Below are positions 12,001 through 20,659 of a stretch of DNA of 64,000 nucleotides, in pieces. The notes below the pieces were generated by a model. That model ran no database searches. It was given only the letters and a program-made list of their open reading frames with translations, and was not told the DNA's origin. Source of the stretch: Plumapathes pennacea (Eukaryota > Cnidaria > Anthozoa > Antipatharia > Myriopathidae). A program made the translations under genes and the position numbers. The DNA lies in contig OZ038472.1 in NCBI GenBank assembly GCA_964036295.1, positions 6,036,001 through 6,100,000 on the forward strand, in the 5' to 3' direction. Numbering within the stretch: the stretch's first letter is position 1; each line of letters starts with the position of its first letter.

Positions 12001-15000
12001 TTTGACCGACCGAAGGATACATTTCTTGTTTCTTGTGGCACTTCTTGGTGTACTATTTTTGAGGGCAGCAATTTAGTGTTTATGAATAATTCCAAACAAA
12101 ATCAATTGCAATTACAAAATGCAAATCATTTCATGGTTCGGTCAGTCCAATATCTAGTGACTCAATTCGGACTCAAATGAGGATGGAACTTCGATAGTAG
12201 CCTCAAATTAAAAGTTCGGGGTTTGTAATCACAGCAAACCGCAGTTGGAAGACTAGCTAAACCATACTCACTCGGATGCGATGTCATGGAGAAACTCCAG
12301 AATATCGACAAGGAGAAAGATGAACCTGAATGACGGATAATATAAGCGCTTTCGCAATACGCGCACACAACAGGAGTGGCCAGCAAGATTCTATATTGTA
12401 TGAAGTTATTTATTCTGACCCGATAAAGTAGCATTTTTTATTTAGCTGCTCTCACTTGTTCATTAAGCAGGAGCCATTTCAAATAGCGACCACCATCTTG
12501 CCGGTCAGTTAATCCCCGAGCGAAGCGAGGGTAATAATCACGACGCTAATGCAGCAAAATCGCCCTATTTGAAGACTCCAAGCGGGTCGCCATCTCGATA
12601 TTAGTTTGTTCGTGTGTCTGTTTGTCTAGCGTACGACCTCGTCCCCAGGGCCATCCGCGTTAAGCAACGACAAAGGATCGATCACGTGTCCCGCTGTAGT
12701 TTTACTGATACTCTGAATAAGATTGAACGAAGCAACATTTGAAAACTGCAAAACTTGAAACACAAAAGTCTCGTGAAACTCGTCTTCAAAAGAGAAGGGA
12801 ACAAGCACGGACAAGGCGGAATCCGTCTCGACAAAAGACGACAATCCCGGCTGAAGAAACGACTCTGCAAAGGAAACGGCGCTTGAAAGCAAATTGGGAG
12901 CTTCAGCTGCCGTTTTGATCAGATACTTATTCAGAAAGGACAAGCAACAAAGGTCAGTCAGTGGAAATCAAACAATCACCGTGACAAATATATTCTATCC
13001 CGTATCTTGTAACTCGATCACTTCAAGAATGTAATAAAATCTGTATGCTGATCCTTTTTCCTCGAGGTATTGTTTTAATACGCTACTGTCGCCAGTTTCG
13101 ACACCATATTCGCTCAGAGCAATCGGAACTTGGAGTCTTGAATGATTTAGTCAGATGTCTTATTTTTTTCTTTCAAGACTAAAACTGTAACAAATGCTGT
13201 AATCTGACGCGTGATGATTGCAGCGAGAATCGTTCACAAGCCCTGTGAAGTATGACTAGGTCTGAAACCCCTGTATAATTTGAAGTAAACCGTTCAAGTT
13301 TTGCTTTAATTCTGGGAGAAATCATGCTGTTTTGAGCGAGTTCACATACAAAACAATTCGAGCTCATTGAATATGCATGCCTGAGTCTGGTGCATGGAAT
13401 CCAGAGCAAAAAATATTGCACAGGAAGCCTATTTTAGTATTAAATTTTGAGAACGTGCTTGGGCAGACTGTATGAATTAATTTGACGTGCCGACCGTGGG
13501 AAATACGTACTTCGTCACGCAATCGACTCTTTTTTTGAACGCAAAAGTATAACACACACTATTCTTTTTCTCCTTCTTTTGCGTATAGCACTTGACTTCG
13601 AAGAAAAGATTGACTCATCATTTTGGTAAAACAAAGGCTGCTCTTGTTGAGCAGTACAAAAGTAGAAGTCCAACCAATGGCAGAGCGAGGGGTATCTGCG
13701 ATTATCGTATTTCTAGTATATTCATTAAAATCTTCCTAAGGAAGAGCCTTTTATAGTGCGCCCCCACGTTTAAAAACGCAAGTCAAAATCGTTTCCTAAA
13801 ATCCAGTTTATCCGTACATGTTCCACAGAGCCAAACGGTGTTGAGTTTGGATGCGACGCAGCTAACTTTACACACCCCACAAGTATTCAATTCAATCGCC
13901 CACATCTCAAGTTGTTCGCAATCACCTTACGTCATCGCATATCACGTGACAATGTGAGCCAATCACCGTGTGCTGATTCTCGACCCAGAATAAAAAAAAA
14001 ATAAAACACGCTTCATTTTAAAGCTTGTGTTTCCACAAGCAATGAATAAATTGAGAGTTCGCGGAGGAACTGAACTTACGTTGGTTGCTTTGTGAGATAT
14101 TTTTACATGTGACAGACACGTCGTGGAAAACCAGCTCACAGTAATTGTATTTTAGCGCGGAGGATTCGAATACGTGAACGTTTTTGAAGAAATGTGCTGT
14201 GGTGCGGCGTTATTTCCAGGCTCATATTCGTCGTGACTATGGCGACTTCGAAGATGGTAAACGACACTCAAGGTGTGGAGGAATTCCTTGTTTTTTTATA
14301 ATTAAGCCAAGAATACAATTAACTATATTTCACTAGACTACATGCAGGAAGCAGGTTGGACGGTCATTTCCAACTTGTTTGTCACGAGAGTGATCAATGA
14401 CTGAAGCTCCTCATCAAAAAGCTCATGCCGTAATACAAGTCTTGTTACAGGAAATCAGCACATTCAACAAAGATAAACAGGAAACAGCAGGAAATAAGTT
14501 CAATGGCTTGGGTAAGACACACAGAGTGAGATCACAGTGAAAGAGCAAGGAGGAGGGAAGACAGGCCTGCACAGAAAACAAACCTTCTTTACACTGGTTG
14601 TCGGTAATTCCAGTTGAACATATACTGTTAGAGCATGCCTCTGATCCGTAACATTTGAGCTTTCCAAGTGTGTGGTAGCCATACTCGGATGGATCGCCAG
14701 TGTCTCCAAATTTCAGCTGAGACACTGGCAAATCTTTCTTGTAAGTGAGAAGGCCACTGTCTTCACGCTGCTGCCCATCATTCATGTTGCAATTACAGTC
14801 TTGAAATGAATCGTCACGACATGCTTTCACCATCCCGCACTTGCATTTGTTATTGCTTCCAGGAGAGGCCCCGCCCCAGTAGTCCATCTTAACACCATCA
14901 CGTGACACAAGCCACGCGTCGATTATAAGCTGCATCATATAACATTCAACTTTGATTGACTGCTCACAAAAAGCCGAGACGCTCGTCAAATTAACCAATT

Positions 15001-15777
15001 GGGTCAGGTTTGCTCCATTGTAGCGAACAGAACGAGTGTGACATCCTTGCGGTTCACAACCATTTATTTTGGCTCTGTTTTCGCTATCATGACTGATGAC
15101 TGTCACGCCAACACCATCCTTGTCACTCATGTCACAGAACACAGTAAAAGGAGCCAACTCACCGTCACCATCAGGGTCAATGATGTAATTTCCGTCCGTC
15201 AAGCTTGAGTCATTACATTTGAGGTCACTGCAGGATAATAGATACCCTGTATACGATAAAGTTCATAAATATATTAGTTTATCAAGCAAGTTCTCACAAT
15301 CCTGATCAATATTGTGCAGGAAGGCCCCCAATCAATTTTGTAAATCGGGCAACCAAGATCGATATACTGACAATTTTCAACCAATCCCTGGACGTTTAGA
15401 TTACAAAAGTGTGACGTCATCATTTTGCAAACTTTTCCATTCGAACCTCTAAACCAGTCATGGGTGCAATATAAACGTTAGTTTAATATAGCCCAGTCTG
15501 TTCCAATATGCTTTGGTGTGCCATTCACGCTTAATGGTGCATCATGGGTATTTTTGTCAGAGTCACACTGACGCACAACACAAAGGCTGCTTGCTAAGGA
15601 TGCTTTTCACCTCCGAAAATGACACAGGGCGATGAAAGTTTGAATAGCCCGGTAATATAGTCAAAGTCAAGAGTTAGCATTTCATTACTTACCAGACTCC
15701 CGCTGCCATGAAAATACAGGACAACAAGTCAATAAAACAAGCAAAGAAAAAACTGCTGAAGTCCAAGCCTTGTCCAT
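1..15777 (-). CDS. RTK-A: receptor tyrosine kinase with fibrinogen-like, EGF and Ig ectodomain (multi-exon, 3' end off window)
   Basis: Gene model built by hand from splice signals and reading phase. Exons in transcript order: 15777-15693 (signal peptide), 15246-14584 (fibrinogen-like), 7074-6361 (fibrinogen-like + EGF), 4907-4629 (Ig), 3484-3383 (TM), 2354-2155 (Gly loop and AVKK lysine), 1944-1828 (alpha-C), 1060-873 (hinge and alpha-E), 19-1 (start of the HRD exon). All ectodomain junctions are phase 1, so they join without a stop. The product would be a single-pass plasma-membrane kinase with the ectodomain outside. The Ig-TM-kinase part is firm. Linking the two fibrinogen exons and the signal peptide to it rests on strand, order and phase only, so 14584-15777 could instead be a neighbouring gene. 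A small juxtamembrane exon between 3383 and 2354 was not found: the TM exon ends in phase 1 and the next exon needs phase 2. The kinase subfamily is not assignable here. Confidence 0.6.
873..1060 (-). CDS. RTK-A exon: kinase hinge and alpha-E helix
   Basis: 188-bp exon bounded by ttttttcag and a GTAAAT donor. It encodes the hinge (MIIMEYTPYGDLLGFMRK), an acidic kinase-insert-like stretch and the alpha-E helix (DLVNFAQQVACGMTFLQSKN). It enters in phase 1, completing a Glu codon with the preceding exon, and leaves in phase 0 directly before the HRD exon. The RTK-B counterpart is 51372-51185. Confidence 0.85.
1228..1680. mobile_element. Foldback MITE inserted in RTK-A intron, absent from RTK-B
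   Basis: About 140-bp inverted arms (1228 to about 1370, and about 1505-1636) begin AGTAGGTTGGTTGTG and end with its reverse complement. The 12-bp word CTTCTCAGCTAT occurs at 1216-1227 and again at 1669-1680. The paralogous site in copy B (about 51530-51550) reads straight through, so this is an insertion after the duplication. Short ORFs in the arms are mirror images of each other and are not called as genes. Confidence 0.75.
1828..1944 (-). CDS. RTK-A exon: kinase alpha-C helix to beta-4
   Basis: 117-bp phase 1-1 exon (acceptor TTACAG, donor GTTAGT). It encodes FFKEIEIGKIL, with the alpha-C Glu expected to pair with the ATP lysine, then RHPNIVRFLGCVTLT. RTK-B equivalent: 51813-51697. Confidence 0.85.
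2155..2354 (-). CDS. RTK-A exon: juxtamembrane tail, Gly-rich loop and ATP-binding lysine
   Basis: 200-bp exon, donor GTATAC, acceptor after CCAAAG. It encodes a proline/arginine-rich juxtamembrane stretch (PIPPPRRRPSDLWEV), the glycine loop GVGAFGEVW and the beta-3 motif ECAVKKLR with the catalytic lysine. The loop is canonical here, whereas the RTK-B copy has Cys for the first Gly. It begins in phase 2, so an unseen upstream exon is needed to join it to the TM exon. Confidence 0.85.
3383..3484 (-). CDS. RTK-A exon: transmembrane segment
   Basis: 102-bp phase 1-1 exon between CCTTCAG and GTAAGC. It encodes a short linker, one hydrophobic helix (VWAPLISVSLFGALLYVGW) and a basic stop-transfer anchor (RLRRRCKSG). 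It follows the Ig exon in frame. RTK-B equivalent: 53532-53431. Confidence 0.85.
4308..4552. mobile_element. MITE family A (GGGCCCGGTT ends)
   Basis: About 245-bp element with roughly 45-bp imperfect inverted ends: the left end GGGCCCGGTTGTTTGAAG mirrors the right end CTTTGAAGAACTGGTCCC. Related copies lie at 35145-35384 and 54315-54559. Its right half is also present at the start of each unit of the RTK-B Ig array. Confidence 0.7.
4629..4907 (-). CDS. RTK-A exon: Ig-like domain (F-strand Cys replaced by Phe)
   Basis: 279-bp phase 1-1 exon between TTCTCTAG and GTGAGG, encoding one I-set-type Ig domain. The B-strand Cys (LKLDC), C-strand Trp (TVRWRK) and DAGLYEF signature are visible. The canonical D-x-G-x-Y-x-C motif reads YEF, so the second disulfide cysteine is lost. 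All six RTK-B array copies read YEC. Confidence 0.9.
4930..6360. other. RTK-A intron with MITE family B
   Basis: Intron between the Ig and EGF-bearing exons. Apart from the MITE at 5592-5884 I see no coding signal. The stretch up to about 5805 is shared with RTK-B, where it forms the interior of the tandem unit. The remainder is unique in the window. Confidence 0.5.
5592..5884. mobile_element. MITE family B (TTTTCGGATGACTGTCGAAA ends), full copy
   Basis: Inverted ends: left TTTTCGGATGACTGTCGAAA, right TTTCGACAGGCGTCCGAAAA. The length is about 293 bp. A second full copy is at 48638-48941. Each RTK-B array unit retains only the left about 190 bp, broken where the recombinase-bearing linker begins. 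Confidence 0.75.
6361..7074 (-). CDS. RTK-A exon: fibrinogen-like module plus EGF domain
   Basis: 714-bp phase 1-1 exon (acceptor ATGGCAG, donor GTTAGT). The N-terminal about 195 residues match the fibrinogen-like module of CNTNAP/neurexin-IV-like proteins: YYVIDPDGEEG, PFTVFCDMSDKDGVGVTV, SHDSE, YWGGAP, GYHTLGKLKCYG. It is followed by a six-cysteine EGF domain (CSDSPCLNGGTC, YECKCPVGY, KRC). The last base G plus the first two bases of the Ig exon make a Val codon, so the frame is continuous into the Ig domain. Expected extracellular adhesion or ligand-binding role, by family inference. Confidence 0.85.
7439..7618 (-). CDS. Candidate RTK-A exon: small cysteine-containing module of unknown type
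   Basis: 180-bp open segment with an acceptor (GTTCCAG) and donor (GTTTTA) that would make it a phase 1-1 exon, like all other ectodomain exons of this gene. It encodes four cysteines (ICPDYPSCIQTC then SNC) and no domain I recognise. The donor is weak and the sequence just upstream resembles a local repeat, so it could be chance. Confidence 0.3.
8076..9632. mobile_element. Non-autonomous DNA transposon with TTAA target duplication
   Basis: GGTGGCTCCATAGGGT at the left end is matched by its exact reverse complement at the right end. Both ends abut TTAA (8072-8075 and 9633-9636), as in piggyBac-superfamily insertions. The 1557-bp interior shows no transposase ORF. Confidence 0.6.
9649..9797. 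repeat. Left arm of a long inverted repeat pair (partner 12509-12651)
   Basis: About 145 bp, including GGAGGTCGTACGCT and GTCGTGATTATTACCCTCGC, recurs inverted at 12509-12651. The two arms bracket about 2.7 kb of repeat-derived sequence. A transposon or nested pair is likely, but there is no ORF to classify it. Confidence 0.55.
10815..11105. repeat. Foldback-bearing repeat, first of a local direct pair
   Basis: Shares about 290 bp with 11318-11665. The end is a hairpin made of TTTCCACTGGTTTGCC and its complement around a GCGAAGCGCCTCGTG core. Likely MITE-derived. Confidence 0.55.
11318..11665. repeat. Foldback-bearing repeat, second of a local direct pair
   Basis: Second copy of the 10815-11105 repeat with a more complete palindrome (about 11478-11658): both arms carry TTTCCACTGGTTTGCC-GTGGTGTGGACTC in opposite orientation. 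Confidence 0.6.
11670..12508. other. Sequence without recognisable gene
   Basis: AT-rich, no ORF with family resemblance, no clear structured repeat. Falls inside the proposed large RTK-A intron. Confidence 0.4.
12509..12651. repeat. Right arm of long inverted repeat pair (partner 9649-9797)
   Basis: Inverted counterpart of 9649-9797, sharing GCGAGGGTAATAATCACGAC and AGCGTACGACCTCG. Confidence 0.55.
14584..15246 (-). CDS. Fibrinogen-like module exon (first ectodomain module of RTK-A, or separate gene)
   Basis: 663-bp phase 1-1 exon, acceptor ATACAG, donor GTTTGT. It encodes a second CNTNAP-like fibrinogen module (NYIIDPDGDGELAPF, FCDMSDKDGVGVTVI, MDYWGGA, GLLTYKKDLPVSQLKFGDTG, GYHTLGKLKCYG) and ends in a short cysteine stub (EACSNSICSTG) instead of a full EGF. 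It is clearly related to the 7074-6361 exon, so intragenic duplication is likely. Phase allows a direct in-frame join to that exon. Confidence 0.8.
15693..15777 (-). CDS. First coding exon: signal peptide
   Basis: ATG at 15777 starts MDKAWTSAVFSLLVLLTC, a short basic/polar start followed by a hydrophobic core and then polar QRES. This is a classic secretory signal. Donor GTAAGT gives phase 1, matching the fibrinogen exon at 15246. Upstream the frame is open for some distance but consists of low-complexity poly-F/K sequence, so this ATG is the best start. Confidence 0.7.
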
Positions 15778-15929
15778 TAGACGTCTCACACAAAATGATT
15801 GCCTAAAACATAAGAAAAAACAGGCGATTACCGTAAATCCTCGAACAAAATTAATCTTTTCCTCAAACGAGTCAAATGGAAATGGATTGCTATTCGTTGA
15901 TCCATTTTTGGGGCCCCCGAAAGTCGAAA

Positions 15930-16040
15930 GATGAAAAAGAAAAAAAAAAGAAAAGAAAAGGGCTGTCTTTTCCCCCGATTTCTTCCAGTGGAAAAAAAAT
16001 AGAAAAAACCAAAAAAAAAAAAAAAAAAAAAAAAAATTCC
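15930..16040. repeat. A-rich low-complexity tract
   Basis: Long runs of A with scattered G, including an uninterrupted run near 16011-16035. Immediately upstream of the RTK-A signal-peptide exon. ORFs read from it (poly-F or poly-K) are artefacts. Confidence 0.85.
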
Positions 16041-16185
16041 AATAAATCTCAAAATCAAAATCTATCAAAGCAGCGGTGCCGCTGTAAGGTCGATCGGCTC
16101 TCTTTTTAATTGAAGTTTGTCAATTTTCACTTTTTTATAAACAGAACAGACTGAAACAGAAATTGTTAATTTACAGAGTGCGCAT

Positions 16186-16760
16186 CCGTTTCCGCAGCCC
16201 TCCACCTTGGCCGAGCCGCGTATTTGAAAGTCTTAGTTTTCAAAACCCTGCATTCCAAGGCGGCAGAGATTGAATATTGTAGAACTTTAGTGTGGCGCTT
16301 GAACTGAGAGCCGTCGAAAACACTCCAGCAATCATTTAAAGTTCTTTACTGCCGAATCTTTGAACCCCAACGAGACCGTCCCAAGTCGGCAAAGAAATTA
16401 AAACAGCAAGGCAGCTGTAAGCTCGTGAATTTGTACAAAAGAACTTTTGCGGGAGTAGGTATTTGATAGAACTGACTCAAGGACACATTGTAAAATTTGC
16501 TCAATTTTAAGTATGTGGAAGTTTGCATCCGTTTCCGCGGGCCTCCACTTTCGCTAAACCGCATATCGAATTAGTTTCAGTTTTGAAAACCCCCATTTAC
16601 AAGGCAGAGGGTGAAAATTATAGAACTTAGTGTGGCGCTCGAAATGGGAGAATTTAGAATACTTCACTGCCAAATCTCTGAACCGGAACGAGACCGTTTA
16701 GAGCCGCAAATAATAAAGTCTATCCGTGACTTCATTACTCAGTTTATATCATGCACAGCT
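16186..16760. repeat. Dispersed repeat, two tandem partial copies
   Basis: Two related blocks (about 16186-16340 and 16520-16760) share GCATCCGTTTCCGC, a CTCCAC-rich segment, AAGGC(GG)CAGAG and TTAGTGTGGCGCT. The same family recurs at 39590-39960. No coding content recognised. Confidence 0.55.
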
Positions 16761-16997
16761 TATCTTTGACACCTACATATTTATCAGAGGCCATGATACT
16801 CCAGCCTGGGCTGCATCCAAACTAAATACGTGCGTAAAGAAAATTACGCCTTTCTTCTTTTGGCTGAGTTTCAAGTTGAATAAATTTAAGTGATATGTGA
16901 TACACTTGCTGACATATACTTGCGGTTTTAGTCAATTGTATTAACTTTCGAATTCTTCTTCTTCCAGTTATGTAACTCTTCGAACATACTTGAGTTC

Positions 16998-17132
16998 CAC
17001 CTTTTTCCTGATGATTCCAATCTATTTTATGCTGACAAAAGTTTTCTAAGACTAGAATCTGTTGTTAGTAATGAACTTATATGTGTCCAAGAATGGCTTT
17101 GTGCAAACAAACTTTCACTTAACATTGAATCA
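16998..17132 (+). pseudogene. LINE reverse transcriptase remnant
   Basis: Plus-strand translation gives HLFPDDSNLFYADKS and then VQEWLCANKLSLNI, the pattern around the catalytic ADD box and following helix of non-LTR reverse transcriptases (typically F/Y-ADD-T-N and W-ANKLSLN). Here the box is PDD. The fragment is about 45 residues and ends in an unrelated repeat at 17136, so it is dead. Confidence 0.6.
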
Positions 17133-17139
17133 AAGCAGC

Positions 17140-18164
17140 GATGCCGCTGTAAGGTCGGCTCTCTTTTTGATTGGCAGACTTTGGTTGTGCTCTAGTTCGT
17201 ACAACAGGTTTAGGAGAGCATGTGAATGGGGAGGTAAGCTAAGAAGAACAAGTTCTCGTGCCAGATTTCGAGTGACGCGAACAACAAGCCGCGCGGACAA
17301 ATGCAAGGGCCTGTTGCGCAGGCAAGGAGTGGTCATTCTTGCGCGTTAGGAGTGCTTTCCTTTGTTCGACGTTTTAAAATTTGGTTTCTGATACATGCTT
17401 GTTTGGACTTCAAAAACCTTTAGACACAATAAAGTCAGTTTCAATTAAATGCGCATCCGTTTCGGCAAAGGTATATGTGTCTACTGGTCTAAAGTAGGGA
17501 TTGCCTTGGGTGAATATAGTGGTAAAGTGATGTCACAAAAAATATCTGAATATGGATTTTAGACAATTCTTTGGAATGCTCTGTCCAAAAAAAGGTCACA
17601 CAAAAAATTAGCTCTTTAGCGCATTAAACAGCTGAGATGTGGTCAAATTGCTCAATACTAAACCCTCTTATTTTGTGTCGGTTCCTTTGATTAAGAACTG
17701 ATGCTAAATATTAAAGAGAGTTCAGTATGGAGCTATCTGGTTGCTGTCAGCAGGGCTAGCGATTTGAAACTTTGCACACGTTTGTGCAGTAGCTGTGTAT
17801 GTTTAGAGATTCGAATGGAAAACTTTGCAAAATAGCGACGTCACGCTTTACCACCACAGTACAGGGAAACCCAACACGCTTGCCGGATGATTGAATACGT
17901 ACATACGTACAAGAATGTGTTGTTTACTTGCATAGTTCGTTCGAGCGAGCTCTTGATAATTGTAACTCGTTATCAACGAAGAACACCAAAGTAGCCTTTC
18001 GTTCAAGGGCTTCGGCATACACAATATACTTCAAGTCTTGTGGTAAATTATCCAGGCAAATTTGAAGATATATTGTAAACAACTCAATCGCACGCGTCTA
18101 CTGCATAATGAGTGTCGATAGAGATGAACGACGGGTTCCTGTGTACGGTCAACCGACTGAAACA
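17140..18164. other. Sequence without recognisable gene
   Basis: Begins with a repeat also seen at 16066 (GCTGTAAGGTCG). The rest shows no family resemblance. Intergenic, upstream of RTK-A. Confidence 0.4.
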
Positions 18165-19255
18165 ATAAGGACTTTAAGCAGCGCACGACGACAAATGAGA
18201 CGACGACCGGAAGTAAAAATCTGAGTTGGACATGATTGCGCATGTCAGACGTTGGAGTGAAGTCGTCGTTCACTTGAAGACGACGGCAAATGGCACGATT
18301 TGGAGTCGTCTTGTGAACGTAAGTTTTCTGTAGATATTTTGACTTTCCTAATCGAACATAGCGACATCTAAACAGTTGTACTCTCGAAGGAAGTTTTTGT
18401 AAGAAATTGTTTCAGACTAAGGCCTTATTTGCTTTCAAATACTGACGTTTTCATTCGCTTTTGTGCGGCAGGAAATTTGTCGGAGCCAGAAAGACAACAT
18501 GGAACCTTCTAGTAAGTGGGTAAAAAACTCGTAAGTGGTCCGTCACTCTCTCTGATCGTATGATAATTCTTCGGCAAATCTTCAGAGAACATAAACAGCT
18601 CAGTGTGAACCCAGTTCAGTGTTGTGGCTGAAGTGCTTGCTTTCTCGTTGGCTAGTATATACCTGTAGCCATTAAAACTGATATCATGAATGATACTTTT
18701 TATCTTATTCAAGAACCACAAACTTCAGATGGACAGAAGACCACGACGTGCTTCTGTGCCGCGAAATTTTGGTATGTGAGCCGTACCGCCACACACCAAG
18801 AAGCAGAGAAAGTGGCCAGGCATGGGAAATCATCGCTTCACACTGAGTTGTTTACGTTCTCCGAAATTTGCCAAAGAATTATCATACGATCGAAGGAAGT
18901 GACGGACCACTTACGAGTTTTTTGCCCACTTACTAGAAGGTTCCATGTTTTCTTTCTGGCTCCGACAAATGTCCTGCCGTACAAAAGGGAATGAAAATGT
19001 TAGTATTTGGAAGCAAATGAGGCCTTAGTCAGAAACAATTTCTTACAAAAACTCCCTTCGAGAGTACAACTGTTTATATGTCGCTATGTTCGATTAGGAA
19101 GGTCAAAATATCTACAGAAAACTCACGTTCACAAGACGACTCCAAATCGCGCCATTTGTCGACGTCTTCAAGTGAACGACGACTTCTCTCCACTCAGATT
19201 TTTACTTCCGGTAGTCGTCTCATTCGTCGTCGTCGTGCGCTGCTTAAAGTCCTAA
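18165..19255. mobile_element. Large foldback element (about 440-bp arms)
   Basis: Left arm 18165-18610 and right arm about 18835-19255 are inverted copies: AGGACTTTAAGCAGCGCACG at the left end, CGTGCGCTGCTTAAAGTCCT at the right. The central spacer of about 225 bp has no ORF. Foldback-type non-autonomous transposon. Confidence 0.7.
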
Positions 19256-19344
19256 TTGACACAAAATGATAACTGCACGATCGATATACAGCATGTACCG
19301 TTCGGCCGGTATGAAATGTTGTTTTCACACAAGAGTTCATCAGG

Positions 19345-19348
<4 letters not shown>

Positions 19349-19396
<48 letters not shown>
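19349..19396. repeat. (TA)n microsatellite
   Basis: About 45 bp of uninterrupted TA dinucleotides. Also the source of spurious Tyr-Ile ORFs on both strands. Confidence 0.95.
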
Positions 19397-19397
<1 letters not shown>

Positions 19398-19498
19398 GAT
19401 ATAAACCTTTGGAGAGTCTTCCGCATTCATACTTTCACCAAAAGCTGTGATTCAAAGGCCATAAAATTCCGTACCTTTAAAGTTCGGTGAGCGCGCTA

Positions 19499-19684
19499 CG
19501 CAATCCCTCAAAAGGAGATCACTGAAGTTTCGCCTCGCTTAGGGAGGTTAGGTTTAGGTTTAGAGTTGGATTACGTTAGGGCTAGGGTTAGGGTTAGGAT
19601 TAGGCTTAGGTTATGGTCATAGTTAGGTTATCTAACCGCTATGAGCACAGCGAAACCTCTGTGATCTCCTTTTGAGGGATTGCG
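19499..19684. mobile_element. Short foldback element with telomere-like (TTAGGG-type) core
   Basis: Inverted arms of about 35 bp (CAATCCCTCAAAAGGAGATC at left, its complement at right) enclose a degenerate block of GTTAGGG-type hexamers (GGTTAGGGTTAGG at about 19580-19600). This is an interstitial telomere-like tract inside a MITE-like element rather than a chromosome end. Confidence 0.6.
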
Positions 19685-19689
19685 AATCG

Positions 19690-19900
19690 TGCGCACCTTA
19701 AAGTTCATTGATCTCTTGAAATCTATTTCTTCATGCATATTTAATCATGCCCAAATTTGAAATAAACTTCCTAATTTGGAATTCTATTGTTGACACAGCT
19801 ATGACTGACAGACTGACGAAGTCTTGGCTGTAATGAGGTCTCGCTTTCCCACTTTCAGTGCCGGGGACGCCGACCTTAAAAATGGAGCTTTGTCATACTT
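19690..19900. repeat. Dispersed repeat (copies at about 21200-21400 and 40430-40560)
   Basis: Shared words include ATCTCTTGAAATCT, CATGCCCAAATTTG and TGTTGACACAGC(AT)ATGACTGAC. Copies vary by indels. No coding signal. Confidence 0.55.
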
Positions 19901-19944
19901 CATCCCCCCAAAAGAAAATAAATTATGATGTTAAACTTTAAGAA

Positions 19945-20650
19945 CTAATTATGGAAAATTTAATGTTAGGTTTACTGGTGCAAAAGTGTGGAACAAAATA
20001 ATTGAATAATTAAAAGCAAAAGTAAACCGAAGTTAAGAGGCACTGAAAAGTGATTTGTTGGATTCCTATGTAAAGTTAGAATCTATTTGATGTTCTCTAC
20101 ATATTTGTTGTAAGTTCTCTTGCAACTAGAAATCACTACAAACATGTAAAATATTTATTTATATATATACAATTATTGTTGTTTAGAAACTTTTTCCAAC
20201 AAATTGTCTTCCACAGATTACCAATTTATATTGAGTCTACCTCATGAGATATTTATTATGTATATAATATTTATATTACTTTATTAATTACTACCCGTCA
20301 TTTACCTCAATGTATATTATTATCACTGAAGTATCACAGATATAAGTGAGCCGTGTGTATGTGTGTGTTTTTGACTCTTTCCATTACCTAACCTTATTTT
20401 CATTATCTACTTTAATTATGTTACTTAACTAATTATCTAATTGATTATTTATTTACTTTTTTGATACTCGCTTATCTTTTGACCTTATTCATATATAAAT
20501 TTATTTAGCAATCCCACTGTCTAGTCTAGCCTTATACTACAGTTAGCTTGCACCAATTAATAAGTGTAAATTCTTTTATATTAATGTAACAAAGCCAAAT
20601 GCAGTGCTAAATAAACTATTGATCGATTGATTGATTGATTGATTGATTGT
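19945..20650 (+). pseudogene. LINE 3' end remnant with (GATT)n tail
   Basis: Plus-strand translation around 19945-20080 gives NVRFTGAKVWNKIIE, then stops, then EALKSDLLDSY, the usual C-terminal end of non-LTR retrotransposon ORF2 (R-F-x-G-A-K-x-W-N). It is followed by about 550 bp of AT-rich 3' UTR-like sequence ending in tandem TGAT/GATT at about 20620-20650, a typical LINE 3' microsatellite tail. Two in-frame stops show it is inactive. Confidence 0.6.
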
Positions 20651-20659
20651 GCACAGTTT

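Larger units (their letters stand above)
9985..14010. repeat. Composite interspersed repeat, inverted relative to 38515-41045
   Basis: Several blocks (about 10005-10110, 10130-10350, 10350-10640, 11170-11290 and 13800-14010) reappear in reverse order and orientation at 40930-41045, 40790-40930, 39170-39560, 39030-39130 and 38515-38970. Both outer ends carry GGGTCGAGA-type sequence. This indicates two copies of one large element. No long ORF survives in either. Confidence 0.55.

Noticed and set aside
12626..12943. Minus-strand ORF of 105 residues
   Set aside because: No family resemblance or splice support. Its end lies inside a repeat arm (12509-12651).
15685..16068. 127-residue minus-strand ORF with poly-Phe start
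   Set aside because: The upstream part is a translated A-rich tract. Only the signal peptide from 15777 is kept.
19555..19620. True telomere or chromosome end
   Set aside because: The TTAGGG-like block is short, degenerate, enclosed by inverted arms and flanked by ordinary sequence on both sides.
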